64,000 bases of DNA from Echiichthys vipera (GCA_963691815.1 OY829661.1:434001-498000); one strand, 5' to 3'. Counted from the stretch's first letter, positions 22,094-35,460 are shown. The notes: generated by a model not told the origin, from the sequence alone. Numbers and translations: made by a program.

Positions 22094-23257
22094 TCAATTC
22101 AATTCAATTTCATTTATAGTGTCGAATCATAACAAAAGTTATCTCAGGACACTTTACAGAGTAGGTAAAGACCACACTCAATGACTTATTTATGATTTAC
22201 ATAGACCCAACAATTCCTCTGTAGAGTACTGTGGCAACGAAAACCTTCCCTTTAACAGGCAGGAACGTCGGACAGACCCTGCTCTGTGGAGGACGGCCAT
22301 CTGTCTTGACCGGTTGGGGAAGAAGAAAAGGAGAGAGAAAGCGAGAAATGACACACAGATGGACAGAGAGAGACAGACACACTTCCAGAGATGCAAGCAA
22401 GCAAAGCCTGTCTAACAGTAACTATAATAATATCTATAGTAATGTGAATATGACGTATATGTTAAGACAGTTAATACAACAGAATAGTAGAAACAAGCAC
22501 AGCTAAGGTGATAGAATATGACAATGATAATAATTATGGTGGCAAACATGATTAATGATGAGTAGTGGCAATAGCAGATACAATACAGCGAGGCATACCA
22601 CTGGTGGTGTTTTTATTGCTACAAATTTTATAGTTTATTAAACTAGTGATAGTATATATGAGTAACAGTGATAATAGCAGCAGGAAGCGTCATGTAGGAC
22701 CACAGCAGCAGGCACCACCACGATCAGCAGAGACCTGCGAGACGACAAAGCACAAACAACTCCGGGGAAGAAGCGGAATTAGTAACATGCATTGATGAGA
22801 CATGAATGGTACAGACAGAGAGGAGAGAAGCTCAGAGTATCAGGAAAAGTATTATCCCCCGGTAGACCGACCTATAGCAGCATAATTAAGCAGAAGAAAA
22901 TCTTTTAAGTCCTAGCTGTAAGCTTTATCAAAAAGGAACGTTTTAAGTTTACTCTTAAATATGGGGACAGTGTCTGCCTCCCGAATAACATTTGGGAGTT
23001 TGTTCCACAGGGGAGGAGCTTGGTAGCTGAAGGCTCTGCCTCCATTTCTACTTTTGGAGACTCTAGGAACGACGAGTAGCCCTGCATTATCAGAGCGCAG
23101 AGATCTAGTCGGGTGATACGGTACTATGAGCTCTTTAAGATATGACGGAGCCTGACCAATAAGAGCTTTGTACGTAAGGAGAAGGATTTTAAATTCTATT
23201 CTAGATTTTACAGGGCAGAGAAGCTAATACAGGAGAAATACGTTCTCTTCTATTTGT

Positions 23258-23773
23258 TTAAGTCAGTACAGGAGCTGCAGCATTTTGGACCAACTGGAGA
23301 CTCTTAACAGACTTATTGGAGCAGCCTGATAATAAGGAGTTGCAATAGTCCAGCCTAGAAGTAACAAATGCATGGACTAGTTTTTCTGCATCTTTCTGAG
23401 ACACAATGTTCCTAATTTTTGCAATATTACGCAGGTGAAAATATGCAGTCCTTGTCATTAGTTTTATGTGAGAATCGAAGGACATATCCTGGTCAAAAAT
23501 AACACCCAGATTCCTTATTGTGGTGCTGGAGGACAACACAACATCATCCAGACTAACAATGTCTTTAGCTATTGGGTTTCGGAGGCCTTTGGGGCCAAGT
23601 ACCATAACTTCAGTTTTATCTGAGGTTAACATCAGAAAATTGCAGGTCATCCAGCTTTTTATTTCCTTAATGCACATTTGAAGTTTATCTAACTGATGGG
23701 TTTCTTCTGGTTTGATCGACAAATATAATTGTGTATCATCAGCATAACAATGCAAATGTATGGAACGCTTCAT
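23258..23773 (-). pseudogene. L2 ORF2 reverse transcriptase, C-terminal half
   Basis: A 171-codon open stretch includes the RT active-site box 'CYADDTQLYL', the motif 'MTCNFLMLTSDKTEVMVLGP', 'IRNLGVIFDQDMSFDSHIKL' and 'VTSRLDYCNSLL'. It has no intact start; the SINE at 23787 cuts off the upstream motifs. Confidence 0.88.
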
Positions 23774-23786
23774 TATAATATTTCCT

Positions 23787-24110
<324 letters not shown>

Positions 24111-26255
24111 AATATGCATATATTAGGTCAATAGAATCGGTCCAAGGACAGAACCCTGTGGGACTCATGTGGATGGAGGATTTGTCATTAACATGTACAA
24201 ACTGAGATCTATCTGATAGATATGACTTAAACCACCTCAGTGTGGTTCCTTTAATGCAGATTAGATGCTCCAGTCTCTGTAGCAGGATGTGATGGTCATA
24301 GTGTCGAAGGCCGCACTAAGATCTAGTAAAACAAGTACAGAGACAAGTCCTTTGTCTGAAGCTATAGGAAGGTCGTTAGGATTTCAAGGGGGAATCATAG
24401 CACTGAGACAGCACTGGTGAAAATTACTGACTGGAAATCCTCAAATATCTCATTAATATGTTAAAAGTCAAACAACTGATTGGCAACTAATTTCTCGAGG
24501 ATCTTAGAGAGAAAAGGAAGGTTAGATATAGGTCTATAGTTGGCTAGTACCTCAGGATCAAGACTGGGCTTTTTAAGGTTTAATTACAGCTACTTTAAAA
24601 GACTGTGGTACATAACCTACTGATAAAGACATGTTAATCATATCTAATACAGGAGTGCCAACTAAAGGTAACACCTCTTTAAGTAACCTAGTTGGGATAG
24701 AGTCTAGGAGACAAGTAGAAGGTTTTGATGCTGAAATAGTAGAGGTTAATTTGTTAAGGTCGACTGTAGAAAAGCAGTCCAAGAATATATCAGGTCGTAC
24801 AGTTTCTAAGGTTCCTGGGTTTGATGAAAAATTTGTGCCAAGCGAGTTGATTTTGTCTCTAATAGTTATAATTTTGTCATTAAAGAAGGTCATGAAGTCG
24901 TTACTACTGATGGTTACAGGAATACATTGCTCAATAGAGCTGTGGCTCTCTGTCAGCCTGGCTACAGTGCTGAAAAGAAATCTATGATTGTTCTTATTCC
25001 CCTCTATTAAAGATGAGTAATAGGCTGCTCTGGTATTACAGAGGGCCTTCCTATATGTTTTAAGACTTTCTTGCCAAACTAAGTGAGATTCCTCAAGTTT
25101 AGTGGAGTGCCATTTACTTTCCAACTTTCGCAATATTTGCTTTAATTCACGGGTTTGTGAGTTATACCACGGAGCTAACTTCCTCAGTTTCTCTGAAATT
25201 GATCACATTGTTGCTCCTTTAAAAAAGAAGATAATAAAACAGAGTCGAGTGTTGTTCGTAGTGAACCTGCAACACTGTCAACAAACGTTAGTGCAGGAAT
25301 CTTGAATATTAGGATAAGGCATTAAAGTAAATGCAGATGGAATCACTTCCTTAAATTTAGTTATAGCACTATCAGATAAACATCTAGTGTAGACACTTTT
25401 ACCTAGAGGTGAGTAGTCCTGTAATATGAATTCAAAAGTTATTAAATAATAGTCTTTCCACAGAATCCTATTTTATCAGACCATTAAGTCATTAATTTCC
25501 ACACCATAAGCCAAAAGAAGGTCGAGGGTGTGATTAAAACAGTATTGCGTTTATCTCTCTATTAGATTCGATTGGTTTTAGTCAGTGTACATAAACCTAC
25601 TCACTAAGACTATTATTATCACTGTCCACATGAATATTAAAATCTCCTACAATGATTACTTTGTCAGATTTAAGGACTAAATTAGACAGAAACTCTGAGA
25701 ATTCAGATAGAAATTCAGAGTACGGACCAGGAGCACGGTACACTATAAAAAGTATAATTGGCTGCACAGTTTTCCAGGTTGAATGTGGAAGACTAAGAAC
25801 AAGACTTTCAAATGAATTATAATTTAATTTAGGTTTAGTTTTTATTAATAGGCCTGAGTCACAAATAGCTGCAACGCCTCCTCCTCGACCACTGCCCCGA
25901 GGAATATGAGTATTAATATGACTGGGAGGAGTGGATTCATTTAGGCTAATTTATTCTTCATGACACAGCCATGTTTCAGTCATACAGAGTAAATCAATAT
26001 GGTTATCCGATATCAGATCGTTTACTAATACAGCTTTAGATGACAGAGATCTGATGTTTAAATGTCCACATTTTATTTTCTGATTTTGTTGCATAGTCAC
26101 AGATTTTGCGTTGATTTGTATCAAGTTTTTCTGTATAGCTCCTCTTCTGTTCATTTTTGATCTGATTAATTTACATGATCGTGGGGCAGACAGTGTTTGT
26201 ATACTATACTGAGCTGGAAAATGCTCCACAGGGAGCGCAGAGAGTGTAGGTTTTG

Positions 26256-26345
26256 TCATCAGTTCATGTACGCATCTGACCAGGCTGGGACTGGTCCTGG
26301 GTCCGGTCAGATGTCAGAAAATGGCACCTAATGTCATGGACAAAA
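26256..26345. repeat. Dispersed repeat, right half, followed by a weak tail-exon copy
   Basis: 26256-26300 continues the repeat interrupted at 22093. Immediately after, 26315-26340 reads CAGAAAATGGCACCTAATGT, close to the SET-gene tail exon at 20416 (AAAATGGCACTTCATGTC). This suggests the tandem exon array once extended this far. Confidence 0.5.
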
Positions 26346-27153
26346 AAAATGTCTAAAACATATAACACCAGCAACATACTTATTAGAAGCTTAATCAGAA
26401 GCAGTGCAGCGTGTTCAACTTCAGCCAATGTTACTCCTAGCTGTCCCTCCCGAAACATCCCAGCTCCGATGCTGATGGGATTTGCCAAACTAAAAATGTG
26501 ACTGTCTCGACCTCATTGATTCAAGGTAACACTTGTTATCGTTAAAATAGTCCATCGTTATTAACTCAACACACAGTAACAGCGTTTCCCCTTGTGGTAG
26601 GCACAGAAAATAATTTGTCCCTATTCTAAAGTTTTAAATTCTGTTAAAAAGTTGATTGATACTAAAATCTCTGATTAAAAAAGTGTTTACAAATGCACCT
26701 AACAAGTGAGTTTGGAGAAGAATCTTAAGATTACGTAGTAACACTGTAACACTTTGGAAAGTGCTTAAAACGTTACGTATTTTAACTCCAGATTCTAGGA
26801 ATAAAGGCATAACCCTCTAAGAGCTATTGATTAATATTGTGAATATTTCTCTTTCTTTTCATGTCTGTACAGTATATGACATCGTCAGGACCTTAGCTCT
26901 GCTCCCAAAAAGCCAGTACTTTCTTCAGCTAATGTTGGTGGAGCATGGACCCAGCTTTTTATTTCAAAATTAATTGTGATGCCTATTTGGGATTGTATTT
27001 AAGTAATTTTAAACATTTGTAGATGTATGTAGCATTCATTGTCTTCTTTTATTGATCAGTTTACCTTGGTGCTGTCCTTGCACTTTTAACAGTAGTACTA
27101 AACTGCAAAGACTGTGGGAAGACAGTGAGGTACATGCAGTTGAATGACACATG

Positions 27154-27321
27154 ATGCGGTTCATCCACACATGCAAGATACCTAAAAAGATCGACTGCCT
27201 TCGGTGCATCAATGCAGAACCCTATGCGCTCAAAGACCGAATCTGGACTGGAGTAAAAAATTATGTCAGAAATCGGATCACTGCCTTAAAGAGAAAGGCT
27301 TGTTCTCAGGACTCACGATAG
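27154..27321 (+). CDS. Small cysteine-containing ORF, unknown
   Basis: A 55-residue frame from ATG to TAG contains 'RFIHTCKIPKKIDCLRCINA' and ends with a basic stretch 'RNRITALKRKACSQDSR'. Just upstream, in another frame, 'NCKDCGKTVRYMQL' is visible after an acceptor-like 'cttttaacag'. The CxxC, HxC and CxxC spacing suggests a zinc-binding exon broken by a small indel near 27150. I do not recognise the family. Another short exon-like frame lies at about 26872-26972. Confidence 0.3.
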   Translation: MRFIHTCKIPKKIDCLRCINAEPYALKDRIWTGVKNYVRNRITALKRKACSQDSR

Positions 27322-27329
27322 TTATACGT

Positions 27330-28480
27330 TGAAGTATACCTGTGTGAAGTATATCTGTTTTCTTATGTTAAAGAATAATGCTAAATTTGTTTGTGCCAAA
27401 AGCCCTTCTTTCTTTTTATATAGCCAAAGTTATTGGTCTTAGTTTGGAGCACAATCTGCTATTATCATGTTGCTAGTGAGTCCAAAAAATTGTTTCTCTG
27501 AATATTCTCTTGTTAACTGATGTCCAGATGCATTAATTTAAAGCTAACCAGGTTTGTGGCGATCTGTAGTTATTAAGGACATTCCATTTGAGCTGTGTGG
27601 CACTTGTACATGATGTCCAAACATTATATTACTTAAACACAAGTTAACAGCAAGTCTGTTTGGTGAATTATTATTGCATGCTGATGTTCATTGTGGTATT
27701 ACTATGACATATTCAGTCTACCTCTTAATCTGCATTATTCCATGGCCTGGGTGAGTACTCTTTTCTGCTTGGCCGACAGGTTTATGTTAACACCATTTAA
27801 TGCACATGTAGTTCTGCTCAAGTTTGATCACATTATAAATTCTTCTACCCAACATTTAACCATATCAACCTTAAAGAGCCCAGGTGTCAAAGCCTGCCCT
27901 TCCCCAGAAATGTTTCTACAAGTCACAGAGATGTTTTGCGGAATCACATTTCCGGCTGCTCCTTCTTTTTTGCTACAGCTTAAAGCCACTGGAACCTTGA
28001 CTTGTGGATAAAAAAAAGCATATATGACTGTTTGGTTGTAAAAGGGACTAGAATTACTTCTTGTCCTGACAACTGTTATAACCTTTTGGTTTTAAGTGCA
28101 AAACTTTAACCAAATGCTTTTATTTTATATTGTTGGCAAATGGCCATGGTATAAGCAGGATGATCAACTTGGAGGTGTGCATTAAACGGTTATAAGGCAC
28201 AAAGTGAAATCAAAGAAACACCTAATGTGAAGGGGATTGCTGTGCAAACCACACTACTCTGATTATCACTTGGTTTTCTACAAATTTCTACAGGAAATGC
28301 TGGATTTTAACTAACTGTGGTCGGTGGGCACACCCGAGTAGGCATACCTACATAAGACATGTAGGTATGGGAAGGATTGGCCAGTAGTTAAGACATCATC
28401 CTTCTCTTTACCAGAGGCTACAGGTTACAGCTGACTCCCTGAACAGATCAGCGATCTAACTAACTAACTAACTGATCTCC
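27330..28480. other. AT-rich sequence, nothing recognised
   Basis: The frame at 27691-28011 is open but has no recognisable features. Confidence 0.5.
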
Positions 28481-28487
28481 ACACCAG

Positions 28488-28617
28488 TTAGTTGGACCAG
28501 TCCCAGCCTGGTCAGATGCGTACATGAACTGATGAAGCCTCTTGGATGAGAGGTGAAACGTCTTCCTAGACAAACAACCAGTCCAGTTGTTTTTGACTGA
28601 AATTGCTTTGAAGATGA
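28488..28617 (-). repeat. Unsplit copy of the dispersed repeat
   Basis: The reverse complement of the joined 21995-22093 plus 26256-26300 sequence, including 'gaagcctcttggatgagagg' and 'ttttgactgaaattgctttg'. It provides the empty-site reference for the L2 insertion at 22094. Confidence 0.75.
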
Positions 28618-29197
28618 CTCCAGAAAGCCTCCTGTAGAATTTGAATTACGCAATATATACTCTGTGAGGTCCTTCTGATTTGACTAAAGTATTGTGTGTA
28701 AAATTCCTACACACCTTATCCCAGTAACCAGAAAAAAAACAGCATTATAGGTTTAATTACTGCTTCTTCCCTCATTATGAGGTCATTTGGAGTTTATTTT
28801 GATTGATTGTAATGCCTTTCCTTAAATATTTTAAAAGCTACTTGAGACCAGTGTTACTCAGGAGAGCATGTTGTAAAGAAAAACAAAAATTTTCGACCAA
28901 CTGAAAATAGCTGTACATGCATGCAGATAATGACATTTGATGAGTTTTGTCCCCAAAGGAAAGTGAGACACCCAAAGGTGACATTTATCAGTCTGTGTAT
29001 TTGTGTAAATCTGAAGACCCCAAATAGGACATTAAAATCATTCGTCCCCAATCTAAAGGTAAAAATTCTGTATGGACAAAAAGTTGTTTAAAACTAAAAT
29101 ACCAACTGATTTTCATAATCTGGGAACTCCCAGTAATATATTCCACTTACCAGCATCTCTTTAAACCATTCAGAAAGTGGTGTCCTCTAAGGGGGGG

Positions 29198-29649
29198 TGT
29201 TGAAATGTCCGCCCCCAAAGTGGACGGACGGACGGATGTGTGCGTGTGCAGCCAGATTGTGAGGCCATTTTAATTCTCCCTCTCCCCTTGTGGACAGGTG
29301 CTGGAGCTCAGAGCGGCGACCCAATCCCTGGTGGCGGGTTCTTCATTTCTCAGTTGCGTGGGTGTGCAGTGTCACGGGTGATATTTTTTTTGGTTTGTTT
29401 CGCCCTCCTTTTTGTTTCAGGTCGCCGTGGCAAGCCCAGCTCTGTCCATCCCCTTTTATTGGCCCAGTGATTACTGTGAGATGGCTTGGTAAATCTTGAA
29501 CTTATGGAACCCATTGTACAATACAATTATTTCTATATTTTGAACACTGTCTCCTGCCCAGTGGTGATTCACGAACCTGTTATAGTCTCCTAGCAAAACA
29601 GTAACTACTTCCTGTGGCGAAATTCCCCATGTGGCGTTGTTCGGCAACA
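29198..29649 (+). mobile_element. Candidate 3' LTR (solo or truncated element)
   Basis: A polypurine run 'aaggggggg' immediately precedes TGTTGAAATG, and the segment ends in GGCAACA, giving TGTTG...CAACA ends about 452 bp apart. This is the layout of a polypurine tract followed by a 3' LTR. No coding remnant was found upstream and no second LTR copy was seen in the window, so the family is unknown. Confidence 0.4.
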
Positions 29650-31400
29650 CTCACCCTTAGCTACCACCTCGCCACACTGAACAATCATAGAAATCAAGTG
29701 TATATGAAAGAACACAGCCAGTAACTGATATATGTGATTGCAAAACATTTTCTTTCAGCTCCCAGGAGTATTTTCCATTTTGCCCCACTGTAAGACAGAA
29801 ACACAGCAAGAAGTATTACTGTCAAATTGTTCATAATTTTAAGAATAAATATTACTGACACTGTACTTTTTACAATGAGACATGGATTATACAGGTATGC
29901 ATGCATTCTTTTTTGAAAATGAGCTTTTCAATATCATATTTAGTGAGTGTATAACAATACTCCCCAACATCTGTGTGAAAGGCATGGAGGGGGGGGGGAG
30001 AACTGTTACACCTCTGAGCTGGCATTCAAGGTAGTCACAGAGACAGAGAAAAAAATTTAGGTTTCATTTGACCAAAGAATGTATTGCCAGTATGAATCTT
30101 TTTTTCTTCATGTTTTTGGCCAAGTTAAATCTTGCAGTTTTGTGCCGTTTTATGAGGAATGTTTTTTTTCTTAGATTGCATTAGACACCAGGCCAAAACT
30201 GAGAAAATTGTGGCGTTCACTTTTATAAAGTGATACAATTATGAATCATTTCACATTATAGTGATATTGCACAGGGGGTTTCTTGATTATGTTATATACT
30301 GTGAATTTATTTTAAGTCCAATACACAATACACTGCCCAAAACATTAGACTGCTATGTGACTTGCATGACCCTCAGACTTTGCTGTCCCTTATTAAACTG
30401 CAGTTAAAGTTGAAGACATTTTTCTATTTTTATTAGTGGATTTTCCTCATCTACAGTAACAAACTTTAGAAAACATACACAAAGATAGAATTTGTAGGTT
30501 CAACATATGCCTTGTAAACATGGTCATGGTTAAACAAACTATTAAAAAAGAAACAGTCTTGTTACAATATAATCAAAATGAATTTGCTGTAAACAATTGA
30601 ACGGGACCATTTTCATTGATATGACAGTAAAATTACATGAAAGGAGGACATTTTTTTAGTAAAGGGAATTCCCACAACGTACCAAATGTGGGTGTTATTT
30701 TGTTTTTCGTCAATGATCATTTTTTAATCCATTTCTTGAACTCTGTTTTAAATAATACTTACATGCACATATTGAATTAGTCATTGGTGGCTGTGAAGAT
30801 TTTCCTGTAGATACTGGCCACAAACAAATTCATTACTAGAGGAATTATACTGCAAGAAATTAATGCACATATAATCATTTAATTTTGTGCAAAAATATAT
30901 TCTACAGGTCAGAGAAATATGAAGTCTAAGTAACCTTCTTATGGCCCTAAGTTACAAGAGGGAATTCTGAACTACAAAGACTGTAAAATGGGAAAATACT
31001 CAGATTGTCTAATTCAGACTGCTGTATACTTTTTTTGTATTACTTTTTATATTCATCCAAAAATTAGTTGAAAATAATGAGGACTGTTATATTAACATGT
31101 AAATATGGACATGTGAGTATTTCTTCTTCCAAAAAAAAGGTTCTATGCTTGTCTGATCATGACATTCAATAGCTTGCTGTACAAAAAAGTGATGCGTTTC
31201 ATGTGCTTTTGAAGAATTCATAAACAAACATCAATGAGGCAGGTCCTGTTACTTCAGCTTAATCAGTATTAACATACACAATTATACGACTATGTATGAT
31301 AACATTCTAAGAGAATAACTGTTGAACCCACACATACCATTTGTGTCTGCTTTCTTATTTGCTTTTCTTTTACGTGAGGAAGATACTGAGTTAGGGGCAG
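29650..31400. other. AT-rich sequence, nothing recognised
   Basis: No domain-bearing frame, RNA gene or clear repeat was found here. Confidence 0.5.
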
Positions 31401-31404
31401 GGAA

Positions 31405-31452
31405 GGGAGGTGGACATGGGGAGGGAGGTGGACACGGGGAGGGAGGTGGACA
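31405..31452. repeat. 18-bp minisatellite
   Basis: Nearly three copies of GGGAGGTGGACATGGGGA in tandem. Confidence 0.85.
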
Positions 31453-31459
31453 AAGGAGT

Positions 31460-32915
31460 GCGTATGAGGGTGAACTCAGTGTCAGACTCTGGGGTAAGCA
31501 GAGGTGTCCCTGGTTCAGCTTCATTGTTCGGTGCTAGAGTCTGCCCCATCCTGGTTTCTGGTTCCACTTTTGGGAAGAAAAAAATGTGATGTTGGCATAA
31601 GCAGTTGTACACACCAGGGTTTCTTTCAGTATATAACTACCCCAGTGCCCTCCTGGGCCTAAATGGACTCCCCCCCAGGCTAAGCCTCAGGGATTTTAAA
31701 TAAAGAAAATAACTTTTTTACATGACTTTTTAACACAACTAATGCGAGGCTGTTCCCACTGCCGAACTGTCCTCTCCCTGTCTGTGACGGACAGGGAGAG
31801 AGTTTCATACACACAAACAGACACACTTTAAATGACAGTGAGAACGTGTTTGTGTGTGTGCATTTGTGTGTGATGGAGAGTATTAATTACAAAATGTGGT
31901 AACGATGTGAATGTAGCAGAGCAATGTGTGTAGTTTATTGTCGATGAGTAAATGCTTCAACTCCAAGACCCAAGTCAAGTCCCCTTGTCTGTGCCTGCTA
32001 CCTACATTTTATCCAAACGGGAAAGAAGAGAACGACACTGAAGACTTCTCCCTTCTCCTGATTGATTTTGCTGAGAGTTTGATTGACAGATGGTTCATCC
32101 AATAACCTACCAGATATATATAGAAAGGGCATACCCTTTCCCCTATCTGTTTTTAATGACGCCTTCTCAGATGTTTCAGTGAAACAAACTATCTGACAAG
32201 TCAGGTTAGACCATGGGACCAGCCGATGCACAATAAGAGTTTGCCTCCCCCTGCCCCCTATACCATGATTTGGTGTTTGACACTTTATTAGAGCACAAAA
32301 CAGTTTGCTGTACAAGAACATATCAGTACCAAATGAAAGAGACATAATACCACTATGGAATCAATCAAGATTCATTATTCCACATAGAATTGTGGAAGGA
32401 CACAGTTAAAGACTGATGGATAACCAGGTCTGCATTTCCATCCTAAGCCATGTTGTTCACATGTTAAAGAAAAAAAGACTTTGCTTTGCTATATGCAGAA
32501 ATATGTTGCAAAGGCAGTATTTCAAAAGGAGTCTTGAAAATATAGCATGCACTGTGTACATTACCGCTAAGGAGACTTTCATAAATCCTCTTAATTGTAA
32601 TAAGGGCATTCCTGGCACCTTCTGTGTCCATTTTCCATGGACTGACACACTCGGCTGTAAACCCATCTGGAGCTCTGCTGGCAAGGAGGAGGATGGGATC
32701 TAAAAGTTGCCACTTGTGGAGCTGAAACAAAATTGGCACAAAATCACAAGAGAGAAAATTGGATACATAACTGGAAGGTCAATATACATAAAAATATATT
32801 TTATGCCTGGTAAAAGGTGTGTAGTTTGAACAGTACAGCAAACTGACCACTTTGAAAGTTTTGTTGTGAGAATTTGGCATAGGACTCATAGCTGCAGCAC
32901 TCTATATCCACTGCA
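31460..32915. other. Sequence without a supported gene
   Basis: Several overlapping frames of 70-115 codons exist on both strands, but none shows motifs or splice structure. A small hairpin (CTCTCCCTGTC...GACAGGGAGAG) lies at about 31773-31800. Confidence 0.45.
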
Positions 32916-32920
32916 TAGTC

Positions 32921-32992
32921 ACATGCACATGCACATGCACATGCACATGCACATGCACATGCACATGCAACATGGTGGACCATGTTGCATGT
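32921..32992. repeat. (ACATGC)n microsatellite ending in a hairpin
   Basis: Eight ACATGC units (32921-32969) run into a perfect 14-bp inverted repeat, ACATGCAACATGGT (32963-32976) and its complement (32979-32992), separated by GG. Confidence 0.92.
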
Positions 32993-32999
32993 GATGTAT

Positions 33000-34240
33000 T
33001 GCATTATACAGTTGTGTATGTGTGACTCTTACATCCAAAAATTGGTATCTGCATTTTTTTTTCAGCCACTACTTTGCTCTGTCCCCTCTCTGCTTTAAGA
33101 ACAACAGAGGCTATCTTTTATGTCTAAACATTACCGTCATCTTACTTCTGGATTAAAATTGTATCTTGTCAATCCTAACAAGAGTTAGAGGTGGCATTCA
33201 CCATTCCACATGTAATAATCAAGAAAGTGTGTGGTGAGGGGTCTTCCTAACTTATTTATATTTCATGTTGATTTAGTTGAGCGTTAAAAAAACAAAACAA
33301 CCTTTGCATTAAACCAAAAACAAACTAATAATTTATTTATTTTATTAATAATATTAATTTATTATATTAATTTGGTTAACAATGAAAAATAAAGATTAAT
33401 AATGGGTATGCAAAGATTTTTTATGCCGTTTTAATTTAGTTGGCAATAAGCAGCCGACCAGAATAAATATGCAGTTATTAGGCTTTGATCTGTACTTCAT
33501 CTGTACTTCTTCAAAAGCCCCGAAAAAAGATATCTAGCAGGCTAAATATCTGGAACTGTGGGGGAATCCAGGAGCCAATGAGAGTACAATGCAGGTTTTG
33601 TTTGCGAGGCTCCCTCTAGTTTTTTCTGAACCTCAGCCGAGGACCATATTCCTAGGAGACAGTTTGTCTCCTCCACCGAGCACTACTTTGATTTTGCATC
33701 CATATTTTATCCAAAGAGGTTAATGAAACTGTTAATGATCTGTTTCCACAAGCTCTGCGTTTTTAAAAATGCCGCTCAGAACATTTATGTTTCTCTTGTT
33801 GGTAATCATTATCCCGCCCCCAGGCCCTGACGGAAGCAAGACTTGATTCCAGACCTGGTACAAGATTAAGCACTCTGTCCAAGCCGGCCCTCAAAATGCC
33901 TTGGTCGAATAGAGTACGCAGGCTGAGGGGAGACCAAGAGACGAGGGCACCTGTAGCAATAGGAACTGTATTTGTGGCCCTTAATAGAACCTGTCATTGG
34001 TGGGGACCAGTGGAGAAGAAAGGAGAAATTCTGCTCCTGGCCTCAGGAGAAGCTACTGAGTGACTCAGCAGTGACTTAGGCAGAGTGAAAACAAGACAAG
34101 ACAAGACAACTGGGAAGGGTACAGTAAATCGAGAATTCAGGATTGTCTTGCACAATAAAACCAAGATGAGTGTTAAATTGCTGCAAAAGCAAATAATGTA
34201 AGAGAAATATAGCAATGTAAATTTAAAGATCAGCTATTAA
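33000..34240. other. Sequence without a supported gene
   Basis: Nothing recognised apart from short AT-rich tracts and a small 'acaag' repeat near 34090. Confidence 0.45.
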
Positions 34241-34250
34241 TTACATATTA

Positions 34251-34251
<1 letters not shown>

Positions 34252-34281
<30 letters not shown>
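34252..34281. repeat. (ATT)n microsatellite
   Basis: About ten ATT units. Confidence 0.9.
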
Positions 34282-34331
34282 TTAAAAAATAATCTACCAG
34301 TAGATTTGTTGCATCATACACTTTGTTGATG

Positions 34332-34493
34332 CTACAATTTTTTTTTTTGTTTGTGTTTCCAATTTTGGCCAAATTTCTTCTTTTGATTTTCCAATTTTTT
34401 TTTGTAAGGCTGCTTGGCCCCGCACTGCTTACACGTCTTGCTGGCCACACCAATCCTTTCCTTGCATGTGATGCATTGTTTTTGAGTGGCCAT
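34332..34493 (-). CDS. Small zinc-ribbon-like ORF, probably repeat-borne
   Basis: A 53-residue frame contains 'QCITCKERIGVASKTCKQCG', a Cys-x2-Cys / Cys-x2-Cys arrangement, followed by a lysine-rich tail. The frame is open upstream to 34718, but this methionine gives a compact zinc-ribbon protein. Short CxxC proteins of this type occur in fish repeats; I do not know its function. It borders the repeat at 34590-34945. Confidence 0.35.
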   Translation of the reverse strand: MATQKQCITCKERIGVASKTCKQCGAKQPYKKKLENQKKKFGQNWKHKQKKKL

Positions 34494-34589
34494 CGCCGTC
34501 TGGAACTCCTCTTGCTGGACGAGGCGGGCCTCCTGGGTGCGCAGCGCCTCCGATAAGCGACCTGCCACCCGAGTCCATACTGGCCAAAT

Positions 34590-34945
34590 TATTCTGTCAG
34601 GCCCAGGCAGGAAAGAGGACTCAGGTGCGGAGGTTCGCGGATCAACACTGAATTTATTTGCTTGACGACAGGAACGTGGCACAGAACAAAAACCACAAAC
34701 AAAAAAATCTCTCCGCACAGGAGGAACAAAAAGAAAGTCGCCAGCAATAAAGTAAAGTACAAAATAAAGTCACTCCGTCCAGGAGGAAAAAACAAAAGGC
34801 AAAGTGAACAAAATAATTAATTAAACAAGGACGCTCCAACCAGGAGGGAAAAACAATAGACAAACAAGAATTTAAAAACACTACATTTACTTTAACAAAA
34901 CAAGAAATACTATCCTGAACGTGAAAAGAAAGGTTGACACACTAA
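34590..34945. repeat. Dispersed repeat shared with 48397-48500
   Basis: It begins near 'tgtcaggcccaggcaggaaa' and contains 'ctccaaccaggagggaaaaa' and 'aaaacaagaaatactatc', which recur at 48397-48490. The style (a TGTCA start and many 'caggagg..aaacaa' units) resembles long terminal segments of fish LTR or non-autonomous elements. Family not assigned. Confidence 0.5.
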
Positions 34946-35194
34946 ACCGGCAATTCACCATTGAATGGACAGAGAAGTTTTTGTTTCTAACCGTCACTGT
35001 GAAGCCTGTGTTTTTTGTGTCAAGAGTATAACTTGATATGGTATTTTAAGAAAAATCATGCTAACTTTAACACCACTTTACCACTGAAATGTAAAAAATA
35101 CTCTGCATTTACATTACATTAATTTTTGTCAGTCTAGTTTTTGATGAATAAACTAATGTTTCATATGTACTTTTAAGATTGGTAAAGTAACTAG

Positions 35195-35345
35195 TAACTG
35201 AAGTAATCAGTTAATGTAGTGGAGTAAAAAGTAGAGTATTTCCACTGATTTGTAGTGGCGTAGAAGTATAAAGGAGCATAAAAAGAAAATACTAGGTAAG
35301 TAGGGGGCAGAGCCTCAAACTTGTACTTTAGTACAATAATTGTTG
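35195..35345. repeat. Dispersed repeat also found at 46134-46257
   Basis: Both copies contain 'aatgtagtggagtaaaaagt' and 'gtagaggtataaagtagcat' or close variants. In both places the repeat lies just outside an end of an L2 copy. Confidence 0.6.
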
Positions 35346-35427
35346 AGTGTAAACCTCTGGTTAACAGGCATGTTCATTTAATAAGGATTGCTACTATTTA
35401 TATTGATAAATAAATATGTTAAGTATA

Positions 35428-35460
35428 GACCTTTTCAAAGTTGTAAACTTTGAAAAGGTC
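35428..35460. repeat. Perfect 15-bp inverted repeat
   Basis: GACCTTTTCAAAGTT, spacer GTA, then the exact complement. It sits directly before the 5' end of the L2 element. Confidence 0.93.

Noticed and set aside
31282..31612. Overlapping frames rich in Pro-Cys or Gly-His
   Set aside because: They translate an 18-bp minisatellite and have no other features.
32416..32739. Frames of 75-95 codons on both strands
   Set aside because: No recognisable domain, conflicting strands and no splice sites that would connect them to other exons.
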